DNA of 64,000 bases, taken from assembly GCF_015291725.1 (NCBI RefSeq), contig NZ_CP030038.1, forward strand, positions 682,001 through 746,000. The letters run 5' to 3'. Shown here in pieces: positions 43,600-52,129 of the stretch. Each line of letters begins with the position of its first letter. Positions within the stretch are counted from its first letter, which is position 1. The notes under the pieces are model-generated. The model was not told the origin of the DNA. It did no database searches and saw only the letters and a program-made list of their open reading frames with translations. A program made the translations under genes and the position numbers. Origin of the DNA: Bradyrhizobium sp. CCBAU 51765 (GTDB taxonomy: Bacteria > Pseudomonadota > Alphaproteobacteria > Rhizobiales > Xanthobacteraceae).

Positions 43600-44751
43600 A
43601 TGCCCGGCTCAGATCCGAACTCGACGTCGCCTTCTTCCGGCCTTCGCCGGTTTTCTCCCGGCGACGTCGTGATGCTCCTCCGCGTGAACTTCTTCTCCAG
43701 CGTCGGCTGGCGGCTGCCCGACGCCGTCCGGGTGGTCGCCATCGTGGCGCTGCTGGTGCTCGGACGCACCGGCACAAAGCCGCTGCTCCGGATGCGACGC
43801 AAACATTGGCGCCCGGGCGGCAAGGACGTCATGGTGATCACCAGTCGCGGCGTGCTGCGCATCGTGCCGGTCGTGCCTGCGCTGGCCGCCGCCGTGGAGC
43901 GCTACCTCGACCAGGCTCCAGACAAGCGTCCCGGCGCACCGCTTCTGCAGACTACTTCGGGCAAGCCGCAAACGAACGGATTCTTCGGGCGGACTTTCAG
44001 TCAGATCGACTCGCATCTCGGTTTCGCCCGCTCCAGCAAGACGATGCTACGGCGGTTCTGCAGCGACATGCTCCGCCGCGGCGACGACCTCGACCCGCGG
44101 CTCCAGGCAGCGCTCGAATACTTCGAGGTGGGTAGTTCCGAAATCCGGCCGGCGCACGCGCCGATCGCCGGCATGCTCGCCCTCATCAGACGCCGGGATC
44201 CGTTCGAGGCTGGCCTTCAGCGCGCGATAGGGAACGACGGTTTCGCTCTGCAGCTTGCGAAGAAACTCGATACATCCCTGCCTGATCGGCTCACGACCCA
44301 ACCTTCGCGAAAAGGCTGTCCAAGATATCCGCGTCTCCCCGCCGACCATTGGCTCGTCGTATGGCTGAAGGCCCACGACTTTCCGCGCGGTAAGCCCCAC
44401 CGCTTCGCCCGCGCCGAAGAGCTCCTCGACCAGCGCAGGGACGAGATACTCGAGTTGCTCGACCGCAAGGAGCTCTGCAAGACACAGCTACGGGAGTTGC
44501 TGCATGTGTCGCCGACCGGAATCAACATGCTGATCGCGCGAGCGGGAATGACGGCAGAAGAGAGAGCCGCCCATCGCGCCGAAGCTACCTCGGCGCGCCA
44601 GCTTCGCAACCGACGCAAATCCGGAAAAGGCGCCAGACGGCGGTCGAGCTCGGCCGCCAATAGGACGCTACGCGCCACGGCCGCAACCAAAACTACGTCG
44701 GAAACCGCCGATCGGATCGGCGCTCGCGCCGCGCCCGAACCATTTCGCTAA
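43600..44751 (+). CDS. Recombinase-like or DNA-binding protein, second of a pair
   Basis: 383 residues. The first 200 residues resemble the fold of tyrosine recombinases (LLRMRRKHWRPGGKDVMVI, RIVPVVPALAAAVERYL, FGRTFSQIDSHLGFARSS). I do not see a clear Arg-His-x-x-Arg-Tyr set, so it may be inactive or structural. The C-terminal 120 residues contain a helix-turn-helix-like region (LCKTQLRELLHVSPTGINML) and a basic tail. It starts 4 bp after the preceding recombinase stop and is surely co-expressed. Confidence 0.6.
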   Translation: MPGSDPNSTSPSSGLRRFSPGDVVMLLRVNFFSSVGWRLPDAVRVVAIVALLVLGRTGTKPLLRMRRKHWRPGGKDVMVITSRGVLRIVPVVPALAAAVERYLDQAPDKRPGAPLLQTTSGKPQTNGFFGRTFSQIDSHLGFARSSKTMLRRFCSDMLRRGDDLDPRLQAALEYFEVGSSEIRPAHAPIAGMLALIRRRDPFEAGLQRAIGNDGFALQLAKKLDTSLPDRLTTQPSRKGCPRYPRLPADHWLVVWLKAHDFPRGKPHRFARAEELLDQRRDEILELLDRKELCKTQLRELLHVSPTGINMLIARAGMTAEERAAHRAEATSARQLRNRRKSGKGARRRSSSAANRTLRATAATKTTSETADRIGARAAPEPFR

Positions 44752-44771
44752 ACCCGCAGGAGTACCAGTCC

Positions 44772-45503
44772 ATGCCAACGACACCATTCGGCAACGCGAT
44801 GCAGAACCGCGAGGCCACGCCCGAGTCGATCAGAGACGACGTCGCTACGTTTGCCGCGGATCTAGGCGCTTCAATGCCCACCTTCGTCCCTTTGCGGGTG
44901 CCATCCGACGCCGCCGAGATCGGACGCGAGCAGAACATGTTCCGGCAATGCCGCGCATATAAAGGCAGCCCACTATTCGGCCGAGCGATCAGCTTGGCGG
45001 ACGATCTCTATGCAGTGGCGGAATTCCATTGCGTCGTGGCGACGTCGGTCGGACTGATCGACGTTACGCCGGGCAACGCCGGCGAGCACCGGATATTGTT
45101 CGCGGCCTATCCCACTATCGCTGACGATGGCGGCGGTCTCCATAGGCCAAACATCAGAGCGCGCCTCTACGGGACGTGGGCGAAAAAGGCCCAATTGGAC
45201 GCGAACATCTCGGCGGCCACCGAGCGCGACGCCGCGACTGCGGCGAGAAACGGGGTCACGCTGCGACAGCTACTGCTTTCAAGGATGGCCCGCACCCCGT
45301 TCGAGGCTCGCATCGACGACTATCTGAGGGCAGAAGGAAAGCTGGAAGCGATGTTCGTGGCGGCGCATGACGGGGCGGGAGGTCTAGATCCGACCAGGCT
45401 CGCCGGCTTGCGCGCGGAATCGGATCGCGTCGACCGCAAGCGTAACGATGTCTATGCGGAAGCCGATCGTCTTAAGGCCGCGAACGCGCACCAGCCCAGG
45501 TAA
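44772..45503 (+). CDS. Hypothetical protein, member of the local paralogous family
   Basis: 243 residues. The middle (FGRAISLADDLYAVAEFHCV, then GLIDVTPGNAG, then HRILFAAY) shares a beta-rich motif with the proteins at 31992 and 46402. The C-terminal half is a charged helix bundle (RLAGLRAESDRVDRKRNDVY). AGGAG lies before the ATG. It sits 20 bp after the recombinase pair. No function known. Confidence 0.65.
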   Translation: MPTTPFGNAMQNREATPESIRDDVATFAADLGASMPTFVPLRVPSDAAEIGREQNMFRQCRAYKGSPLFGRAISLADDLYAVAEFHCVVATSVGLIDVTPGNAGEHRILFAAYPTIADDGGGLHRPNIRARLYGTWAKKAQLDANISAATERDAATAARNGVTLRQLLLSRMARTPFEARIDDYLRAEGKLEAMFVAAHDGAGGLDPTRLAGLRAESDRVDRKRNDVYAEADRLKAANAHQPR

Positions 45504-45659
45504 GTGTTGTCGCCCGTGTTCGTCGCGCCGGCTCTGAATATCAGGGTGCTTGCCGTTCAAGCTCGCCGTCCATGGCGGCGACCGCTTTCCTGGCCGGGCG
45601 CTACCGCCGGGGAGCTTCAGACGAAGTTAACCAAAGAGAGACACTGAAGTTGGCTGTTT

Positions 45660-45680
45660 GTAGCACAAAATATATGCTAC
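45660..45680. promoter_or_regulatory. 21-bp operator GTAGCA-N9-TGCTAC
   Basis: Perfect hexamer arms with an AT-rich 9-bp centre (CAAAATATA), 47 bp upstream of ATG 45728. Fifth member of the operator set in this element. Confidence 0.75.
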
Positions 45681-45727
45681 ATCCGCAGAAACGAAGGCTC
45701 CTGCGGACCCGAAAAGAAGGAGACGAC

Positions 45728-46357
45728 ATGAGAGACCTCAGCATGGTGATCGAGTCGACCCGCCTCGCTCCGCTCTATCGGACGGTCTCCGGGTCCCGTA
45801 TCGCTCCGCTCGCCTACCTCGAGCTCGACCCGAGGAGCGGGGTCGTCACGTTCGGCAACCGCATGAATTGCGCAAAGACGGAAGACGAACAACGCGGCCT
45901 GCTCTACCGGTGGGCCGTACCTTCGAGGATCCGCGGCTTACACTGCCAGACAATCGTAAGGTCGCTCGAGCCCTTGCTGGAGCAGATGGTGGATGGCTTC
46001 TTCGAAAACGTCGAGCAGGTGATCGACACCGAATATATCACGTCTGGACACTTGCTGCCGCGTGCCAATCGGGCTCGTCTTCGGATCGGGCGCCTCCTGA
46101 GAGACTCCCTCATCGACGTAACCAATCGCGAGCACGTCGTCTCTGCCCGTAGTCCGGACGAATTCGTACGTGATCGGATAGACGACTGCCTTGCAATCCT
46201 GCCGTCGACGACGGACGTCGGTCTGAATTCGATTGCGCTCGAATACCGGCGTGCCGCCGAAGAAGAGGGCGTTCTCATCACCGGATCGCTCCTGGGCGCG
46301 CTCTACGCGCTTCGTGATCGAACCGCCACCCTCGGGGACAAAGAAGCCGCAGCTTAG
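45728..46357 (+). CDS. Hypothetical protein under the palindromic operator
   Basis: 209 residues, no family recognised. Visible segments are IAPLAYLELDPRSGVVTFG, a helical part LVDGFFENVEQVIDTEY-like region and SLLGALYALRDRTATLG near the end. AAGGAGACGAC precedes ATG 45728. A longer frame back to 45572 would read through the operator and is rejected. It is probably co-transcribed with the next gene 44 bp downstream. Confidence 0.65.
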   Translation: MRDLSMVIESTRLAPLYRTVSGSRIAPLAYLELDPRSGVVTFGNRMNCAKTEDEQRGLLYRWAVPSRIRGLHCQTIVRSLEPLLEQMVDGFFENVEQVIDTEYITSGHLLPRANRARLRIGRLLRDSLIDVTNREHVVSARSPDEFVRDRIDDCLAILPSTTDVGLNSIALEYRRAAEEEGVLITGSLLGALYALRDRTATLGDKEAAA

Positions 46358-46401
46358 ACGGCGTCGATCTGAGCCCCCATCCACCCTCCCCGGAGACCGA
46401 A

Positions 46402-47214
46402 ATGCCCAAGAAGATGCATCCCGATCGCGACCACTACACGGATATCGCGCGCCAGCGCGGTGAGGCCGTGTTGCAATCGAACCTGCTGCTCTCGGAGATT
46501 ACTCCACCGCGCCTCACATCGCGGGTCGAAGCTTTCTGCCGGAGCATCGGTTCGCAAGGCCCCGTCTTCCTGAAGCGCGAGGTCGTGAATGATCCGGATC
46601 CGGCGTGCTCGCCGGTCGAACGACGCATTGCCGAAGTCGGCGGATCCAGCCTTCGAGGATGGGCAGTGAAATGCGTGCCCGGGTTGTGGGCCTCGGCGGA
46701 GGCACGTACGGTCTGGGTCTCGCCGACCGGCGAGACGATGGATCTGGGGCTCGACGCCCCCCACGAAGATCAAACCTTGCTCATTCCCGACACCGGTGTT
46801 TCACAATCGACCGAAGGAAGATCATACAGAATCAACGAGCGATTGCTCGTGGAGCAAAACGAACTGTCAGCTTCCAATGCCATGATCGCCGCGCTGCCGG
46901 TAGCGGATCGCATCCGGTACGAAATGTTCGCGAGATGCAACGGCGTGACCGTGGCACAAGTGATGCGAACGGCCATGAACATCGGCGGTCCGATCGCGAC
47001 AATCATCGACCGCTATCTCAAGGAAAAGGGGGCGCTCGACGCCATGCTTGAGATTTCGCCCAACGGTCAGCTTCGGCCTGATCCGCGGCATCAAGATGAG
47101 TATGCGAATCGGGAAATCGCAGCGGAAAAAGTGAGAGCCAAAATAATATCTTGGGCTGGCGCACAATTGCGCACCAGGCTGACCGGGAAGCTCTACGCGA
47201 GACCAGCTCCATAA
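46402..47214 (+). CDS. Hypothetical protein, third member of the local paralogous family
   Basis: 270 residues. SSLRGWAVKCVPGLWASAEA then RTVWVSPTGETMDLGLDAP and DQTLLIPD align with the beta-rich motif in the proteins at 31992 and 44772. The C-terminal half is helical (VADRIRYEMFARCNGVTVAQ). CGGAGACC precedes the ATG. Function unknown. Confidence 0.65.
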   Translation: MPKKMHPDRDHYTDIARQRGEAVLQSNLLLSEITPPRLTSRVEAFCRSIGSQGPVFLKREVVNDPDPACSPVERRIAEVGGSSLRGWAVKCVPGLWASAEARTVWVSPTGETMDLGLDAPHEDQTLLIPDTGVSQSTEGRSYRINERLLVEQNELSASNAMIAALPVADRIRYEMFARCNGVTVAQVMRTAMNIGGPIATIIDRYLKEKGALDAMLEISPNGQLRPDPRHQDEYANREIAAEKVRAKIISWAGAQLRTRLTGKLYARPAP

Positions 47215-47686
47215 CCTTCTGGTTCGTCGGCGGCCCGATCCGAACATTGATGTGACGGCCGTGGCTTTGCAGCGCGGCTCTTTTTACGGCGGCGCAGAGG
47301 TTTTTGTATCCTTTTTATGGTGGGAAGGGCGGCTGGCTCCAACCGCCGCTACCTCGCATCAAAAGCTGCTTTAAAGACGTGATGAGCACTGCCGGTGCCC
47401 TTGGCATCTTGGCTGATCCATCGGCACCCCATCAAATCAAACCAATACAGAGACGGTCACCTCCGTCTTGCAAGCATTGCTCTATAGATGTGACAGCGGC
47501 CCCATCTCTGGCAGGCGAGTGCGAGTAGGGGACCTAACTGCCGCGTCGTTCCATCGGATCGGTGCAGGCGCCAAAGCGCGCTGCGCTCCATGCGCACGCG
47601 CTGCCGCATATCAGCGGTGCAGTATAGCTCGCCTTCCGGCCGCCCTACGGACCAAATATCCATGGAAGCGGCGCGCGTATCGGCGC
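47215..47686. other. Gene-free stretch
   Basis: About 470 bp with no supported gene, between a plus-strand gene and a minus-strand remnant. Confidence 0.3.
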
Positions 47687-47978
47687 TCAGACCCGGTCGG
47701 AATAGCGATCGTAAGTCGTCATGCGGCGGGACAGGATTTCCGCGTCGGGCTGCCGGTAGATCTCGCTGCGAAGAAATTCGCTCTCGGTCTCAAGCTGGTC
47801 TTCGGTGATGTCGACATACCAAGCTTTCGGTCTGCCGTCGCTGCCGTCGCTCCATCGATACCCGCGCCTTTTCAGGACCCTCTTTGAGTTCAAAAGGCGC
47901 GTTCCCATCTGCTCCAAATTGATCGAATGTCGGCGATCTTGGAGGGCTCTCCGGAGATGCTGCGTTGAAGTCGGTCAT
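47687..47978 (-). pseudogene. Frameshifted C-terminal remnant of a 3'-5' exonuclease-type protein
   Basis: The minus strand reads DGNAPFELKEG in one frame and then RVLKRRGYRWSDGSDGRPKA, WYVDITEDQLETESEFLRSE and a conserved tail in another. Together they match the C-terminal segment found after the exonuclease domain of some DnaQ-like proteins (an APFE-K-LK-RGYRW pattern). The nuclease domain itself is missing. A one-frame shift near 47885 splits what is left. I read it as a decayed gene end. Confidence 0.6.
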
Positions 47979-48123
47979 GAAGGCCTCTTATGTGTGCCTT
48001 TTTGTAACCGACGACCCGGCCGAGTTCAAGTGGCCGGATCCACGAGGGCCGCTGCCGCGGGGATGAGCGCGCGCCGCGTCACGGGCCGGACTTGGTCTCG
48101 GCCTGCTGCACGGAGCGTTCGGC

Positions 48124-48528
48124 TCATGCAGACTTGCGCTTGGAGGGTTTCTTCTTGGCCTTCTTGCGCGCGTCTACGGAGACGGCCTTCCGTCGGCTAC
48201 CTCTGCGCTCCTCGATCAGATGACGGACTTCGCTGACGGTCTGGGCCTCGCGTTTGCCGTTGGCAAAACGCACGCCTCCGCCTTTGCCGTCCTGCGGACG
48301 TATGAATTCGATGCCCTGACCTTCCAGGAAGGCCGCAAGCACCTCGACCACCTCCTGCCGCCTAGTGTCCATCGTTGGATCGACGTGGTTTTCGATCAAG
48401 ATAACCGTCTTGCGGACATAGCCATTTCTTGCCGCAAGTTCGTCCTGCCCCATGTTCAGCAGGCCGCGTGCCGCGCGGAAAAGCGCGGGCGTCGGCCAGA
48501 CTTCCGACATGTCGACTTGCTTGGCCAT
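48124..48528 (-). CDS. XRE-family helix-turn-helix regulator
   Basis: 134 residues. The helix-turn-helix region is LFRAARGLLNMGQDELAARN followed by GYVRKTVILIENH, with the familiar later segment EVLAAFLEGQGIEFIRPQDG. The C-terminal tail is very basic (DARKKAKKKPSKRKSA). ATG 48528 is used; an earlier start at 48621 would add 31 residues unlike the family. It diverges from the HNH operon with about 270 bp between, a spacer holding two 17-bp palindromes it may bind. Confidence 0.75.
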   Translation of the reverse strand: MAKQVDMSEVWPTPALFRAARGLLNMGQDELAARNGYVRKTVILIENHVDPTMDTRRQEVVEVLAAFLEGQGIEFIRPQDGKGGGVRFANGKREAQTVSEVRHLIEERRGSRRKAVSVDARKKAKKKPSKRKSA

Positions 48529-48725
48529 CCTGTTCTGTTGATCGTCTCCGTCGCCGGCGTGAGGCCGACGAATCGCGCGCCAAACCCTAGCCCAGCCTCC
48601 ACCGTCTACGCCAGAACGCACGCTCAGCCATTCGACCGTGGAGCTGCACCTTCACGCTCCTTTCGGCTCGATTTCGGTGTTGGTCGCAAGCGAAGCCGTG
48701 GCAAGGAATTCCGTTAACTCTGATG

Positions 48726-48782
48726 AGTGACAAAAAGTAACTGATGCTTGCGCTCGCCGCCAATCGGTGTCATTATGTCACC
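48726..48782. promoter_or_regulatory. Two 17-bp operators before the HNH operon
   Basis: AGTGACAAAAAGTAACT (48726-48742; reverse strand reads AGTTACTTTTTGTCACT) and GGTGTCATTATGTCACC (48766-48782) each match the site at 40486-40502 in 14 of 17 positions. The second ends 16 bp before the HNH start, overlapping where a promoter would be. Confidence 0.65.
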
Positions 48783-48798
48783 AATGAAAGGAGATAGA

Positions 48799-49134
48799 AT
48801 GTCGTCCCGATACCGCATCTACATGGCCAGCGAGGCATGGCTCGAGAGTCCGGCACGCTACGAAGCGCTTCGCTCCGCGGATTTCCGATGCCGGATCTGC
48901 AACGTGCCGTCGGACGAAGTCCCGCTCCAGGCGCACCATCGCACCTACGAGCGGCTCGGCGCGGAGTTGCCCGAAGACCTGACGGCGCTGTGTCTCCTGT
49001 GCCATCGCGAAGTGACGAACTTCCTGGCCGCCCGCCGCTACGCATTGCAGCAGCCGCCCACGATCGTCGACGTCGTGATCCAGGAACGGGCGCCACTCTG
49101 GGACGCTTCGATGGCCGCCGGGAGCGCCGCATGA
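48799..49134 (+). CDS. HNH-type nuclease
   Basis: 111 residues. CRICNVPSDEVPLQAHHRTY followed by LTALCLLCHREVTNF forms a Cys-x-x-Cys, His-His, Cys-x-x-Cys-His HNH fold with a structural metal site. Small stand-alone HNH proteins on phages act as nicking or homing nucleases or help packaging. AAAGGAG is seven bases before the ATG. The stop overlaps the next ATG by 4 bp. First gene of a five-gene operon. Confidence 0.8.
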   Translation: MSSRYRIYMASEAWLESPARYEALRSADFRCRICNVPSDEVPLQAHHRTYERLGAELPEDLTALCLLCHREVTNFLAARRYALQQPPTIVDVVIQERAPLWDASMAAGSAA

Positions 49135-49709
49135 GTACGGAGCGCATTCGTTTCAAGTTGCAATCCGTCGGACCCCTGCTGATGAACGGCTCCCGTCTCG
49201 CCGATCCTCTCGATCCCGATGCGATCAAGCTCTTGGCCGTCACGGCCAAACGCAAGAAGACCGTCGCCGACCACCGCCGCATCGCCGACATCGAGTGGGT
49301 CGGCAAGCTGTGGACGCACGAGGGCCGGGTCTGCATCCCGATGGATGCTCTCGAGAAGGCCTTCGAGGAGGCCGCCAAGACCCGCAACGGCGGCGCCGCC
49401 CTGGCGGCGGCGGTCGTCGTCGACGAGCCGGCGGTACTCGAATATCCGGGGCCGACGGACCTGAAGAAGCTCGCGAAGCGCGAAGACTTCCGATTCAGGA
49501 AACTGGTGCGTGTTAGGAGGGCTCTAACGCCGCGGACGCGGCCGATCTTCAACGAGTGGAGCGCGGTCGTCAACGTTACCTATCTCGCCTCGGTCATCAA
49601 TCGCGAGCAGGTTGTGGACTTTTTTGGTCTCGCCGGCTCCAGCGTGGGCATCGGCGATTGGCGCAAGAAGTTCGGCAGGTTCCGGATCGAGGAGATCCCG
49701 ATCTGCTGA
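49131..49709 (+). CDS. Phage-type conserved hypothetical protein
   Basis: 192 residues, beta-rich. The layout FKLQSVGPLLMNGSRLADPL, DIEWVGKLWTHEGRVCIP, MDALEKAFEEAAKTRNGG, TPRTRPIFNEWSAVVNVTYL and GIGDWRKKFGRFRIEEI resembles a protein conserved in many tailed phages whose function is unknown to me. Its Gly-rich end recalls RAMP/Cas7-like RNA- or DNA-binding folds, but I cannot confirm that. Coupled to the HNH gene by a 4-bp overlap. Confidence 0.65.
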   Translation: MSTERIRFKLQSVGPLLMNGSRLADPLDPDAIKLLAVTAKRKKTVADHRRIADIEWVGKLWTHEGRVCIPMDALEKAFEEAAKTRNGGAALAAAVVVDEPAVLEYPGPTDLKKLAKREDFRFRKLVRVRRALTPRTRPIFNEWSAVVNVTYLASVINREQVVDFFGLAGSSVGIGDWRKKFGRFRIEEIPIC

Positions 49710-49837
49710 AGTCCCCCGTGGCGGGGCGTGGCCCGGTGAGGCAGCGCATGGCCCGGCGTGGCGAGGGCGGTGGTGTCCGTGTGGACACCACCGCAAGTCG
49801 CAGACTCTTCCAATGACTAACTACCAAGGAATCGAAC

Positions 49838-50302
49838 GTGCCCAGCAACGAAGATACCGGTCCCCACAAGCACGACTCCTACGAGCCGGCCGATTGGCAC
49901 GAGGCGCTCTCGCACTGGCGGGACCATTCCGCGGAAATGTTCAACGACCGGCTGAAGAGTGAGGTGCGTTCTTGCGTGGAGCGGATCCACTCTACGACGG
50001 AGGATTGGCGCGCCGCCATCGATGGAGACCCCGCCGCCGCGGTGAAGGTGGCCCTCCGCCTCCAGATGCCGGACGCCATCAACGTCCGCCTCGATCTCGC
50101 CATGACCGTGTTGATGGCGGCGGCGTTCGACGACGCGGGGGCGGCGGCGGTGCTCGCCGTCCTGGTCGAAAGCGCACCGCTCGACCTCGCTGAAAGGACC
50201 GCGATCGCGACGAGCTGGCGCGTCCACAAGATCTGGTGCGAGAGCAGGATCCGCAACCGCCGTCGGCGCCTATTTAGGGATCGGCCCGAGGGCGCGGCAT
50301 GA
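49838..50302 (+). CDS. Hypothetical protein upstream of the AAA+ gene
   Basis: 154 residues, acidic N-terminus, then a helical Ala-rich body (LDLAMTVLMAAAFDDAGAAA) and a basic end. The start is a GTG with AAGGAA upstream. No family recognised. It lies 63 bp before the AAA+ gene in the same direction and may be its partner. Confidence 0.6.
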   Translation: MPSNEDTGPHKHDSYEPADWHEALSHWRDHSAEMFNDRLKSEVRSCVERIHSTTEDWRAAIDGDPAAAVKVALRLQMPDAINVRLDLAMTVLMAAAFDDAGAAAVLAVLVESAPLDLAERTAIATSWRVHKIWCESRIRNRRRRLFRDRPEGAA

Positions 50303-50365
50303 GTCGGTCGGCGGCGCCGAGGCCGACTAGCACGGACAGGTATTTCTGATCGAAAAAGGATTACG

Positions 50366-52129
50366 ATGGAAGAAGTCGAGAGGCGGCTGCAGTGGCTTGC
50401 GGCAATGATCTGCATGCCAACGTGGTCGGCCGCGCTTTGGTACGTGGTGGCGCGCACGGAGGCGTCGGGCTTTGAGCTCGACCTGCAGGCCGACCGATCG
50501 ATGCGCGACGCCAGCCCGGACGCCATGCGCAGGATCGCCAAAGCGATGAATGACCCCGCCTTGGCTTGCGCATGGAGGTTGTTGGCGCTGCGGCCGACGC
50601 ATCCCTCGACAGAGATCGACGCGGTCGTCGCAGGCGCGCGCGCCCTAATGTCTGTCGCGGAGGGCGACGTGACGCATGCCCTGGCGAGACTCCGGTTGTG
50701 GAGCGCCGTCGGCCGTGGCGAACGGACGGCGGACTTGGGCGATTTCTTCCGGACCGCCGGCGATGAAAAACAAGCTCCGCGCGCCGTCCCGCTATGCATC
50801 GAGATGCTCGAGCACGATCGCTGGGACGAGGCCTTCAGTTGGTTGACGGCGCAGACGCGTCGGCTGACGGCCGAGCTCAAGATCGGGGATTGTCCCACGC
50901 CGGAACGAGATCGCAAGAAGCAACGGACGTTGATCGAACGGTATGCCGAGCTGCTGTTCTCCCAAGGGCAGGATTGGACCGGCGATCTGGCATTGGCCTG
51001 GTTGATGCTGGCCTGCGATCCCGAGGTACCGGAATCCTTTAACTTCGTGTTGCCGCCGCTGCGCTGGCTGCTCGATCGCGTCCCCGCGCCGCGACGTAAG
51101 GCCCATCTGCTCGAGCGCCTGGAGATCTGGTGGCGCGCTGCCAGAGGAGAATGGGCCGGTGCCATCGAGCCGGTCTCGATCTTCCGCGTCGCCGAGCGGG
51201 AAACGACGGGCGACTTCGACGACGAGGGTATCCCGCCCGATCCCGCGCCCCCTCGGAAGCCGTCGCCAGCCCCCGGCGTTGTCGTCATGCCCGGGAAATC
51301 CGCGGAAGAGCGTGGATTGCCGCTCGCCTGGCGGGACCTTCGCGACGAACGCCTGCCGTTCGTGCTCTGCGACGACGCGGCGCGCGTTCGCAAAGCGCTG
51401 CGGGAAGAATACCCCCACGCGAATCGCGAGATCGACATCCTGACCCAGGATCTGCGCGATGGACAACCAGTCAGAATGCGGCCGACCTTGTTGGTCTCTC
51501 CCGAGGCCGGCATGGGCAAGTCGCGCCTCGTCGGCCGCTTCGCCGAACTCCTGGGCGGCGATATGTACGTCTATCGCTTCGACGGAGCCGCGAGTCGCGA
51601 CGGGGCATATTCCGGATTTCCGAAGGGTTGGTCGAGCGCCCAGCCAAGCGTGCCCGCGCGAGCGATCATGATGTCGCGGATCGCCAACCCGATCGCGTTC
51701 GTCGACGAGATCGATCGTGCGGGGGAAAGCACGTACAACGGCAATCTATGGTCGGCGATGCTTCCCTTTCTGGAGGTCACGACATCACGCCGGTATCGCG
51801 AGGTTGGCATCGACGCGGAACTGGATTTGTCCCACGTCCTCCATTTTTCCACAGCCAACTCCGTCGAAAAGCTGCCTTCTCAACTCAGGGACCGCTTCCG
51901 CGTGATCCGTATGCCGTCCCCGACCTTGGCGCATCTCCCGGCCTTGGCGGCGCTGATCATGAAAGAGCTGGCCTCGGAGGGCGATCGGCGTTTCGACGAG
52001 CCGCTCGCCACGGACGAGCTCCACAACATCGGGCCGGTGTGGAAACGGGAACGTTTTTCGATGAGGAAGTTGAAGCGGCTGATCGAGGCGACTCTCGAGG
52101 CCCGGGACACATGCGCGGTGAGGCACTGA
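50366..52129 (+). CDS. AAA+ ATPase with long N-terminal helical region
   Basis: 587 residues. The first ~330 residues are helical and repeat-like (LRLWSAVGRGERTADLGDFF, for example). The AAA+ module follows: Walker A in LVSPEAGMGKSRLVGRFAEL, Walker B in PIAFVDEIDRAGES, and an arginine-finger region QLRDRFRVIRMPSP. It resembles the ATPase of Lon-type proteins but has no protease domain, so it may remodel protein or DNA complexes. AAGGA lies five bases before the ATG. The ATG of the last gene overlaps its stop. Confidence 0.8.
   Translation: MEEVERRLQWLAAMICMPTWSAALWYVVARTEASGFELDLQADRSMRDASPDAMRRIAKAMNDPALACAWRLLALRPTHPSTEIDAVVAGARALMSVAEGDVTHALARLRLWSAVGRGERTADLGDFFRTAGDEKQAPRAVPLCIEMLEHDRWDEAFSWLTAQTRRLTAELKIGDCPTPERDRKKQRTLIERYAELLFSQGQDWTGDLALAWLMLACDPEVPESFNFVLPPLRWLLDRVPAPRRKAHLLERLEIWWRAARGEWAGAIEPVSIFRVAERETTGDFDDEGIPPDPAPPRKPSPAPGVVVMPGKSAEERGLPLAWRDLRDERLPFVLCDDAARVRKALREEYPHANREIDILTQDLRDGQPVRMRPTLLVSPEAGMGKSRLVGRFAELLGGDMYVYRFDGAASRDGAYSGFPKGWSSAQPSVPARAIMMSRIANPIAFVDEIDRAGESTYNGNLWSAMLPFLEVTTSRRYREVGIDAELDLSHVLHFSTANSVEKLPSQLRDRFRVIRMPSPTLAHLPALAALIMKELASEGDRRFDEPLATDELHNIGPVWKRERFSMRKLKRLIEATLEARDTCAVRH

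Noticed and set aside
41802..43862. A 686-codon open frame on the minus strand
   Set aside because: It lies opposite the recombinase gene at 42009-43595, reads as Leu/Val/Arg-rich low-information sequence and has no family motif; GC-rich codon bias on the real strand creates it.
49879..51519. A 546-codon open frame on the minus strand
   Set aside because: Opposite the AAA+ gene, whose Walker motifs prove the plus strand; composition is Ser/Arg/Ala without motifs.
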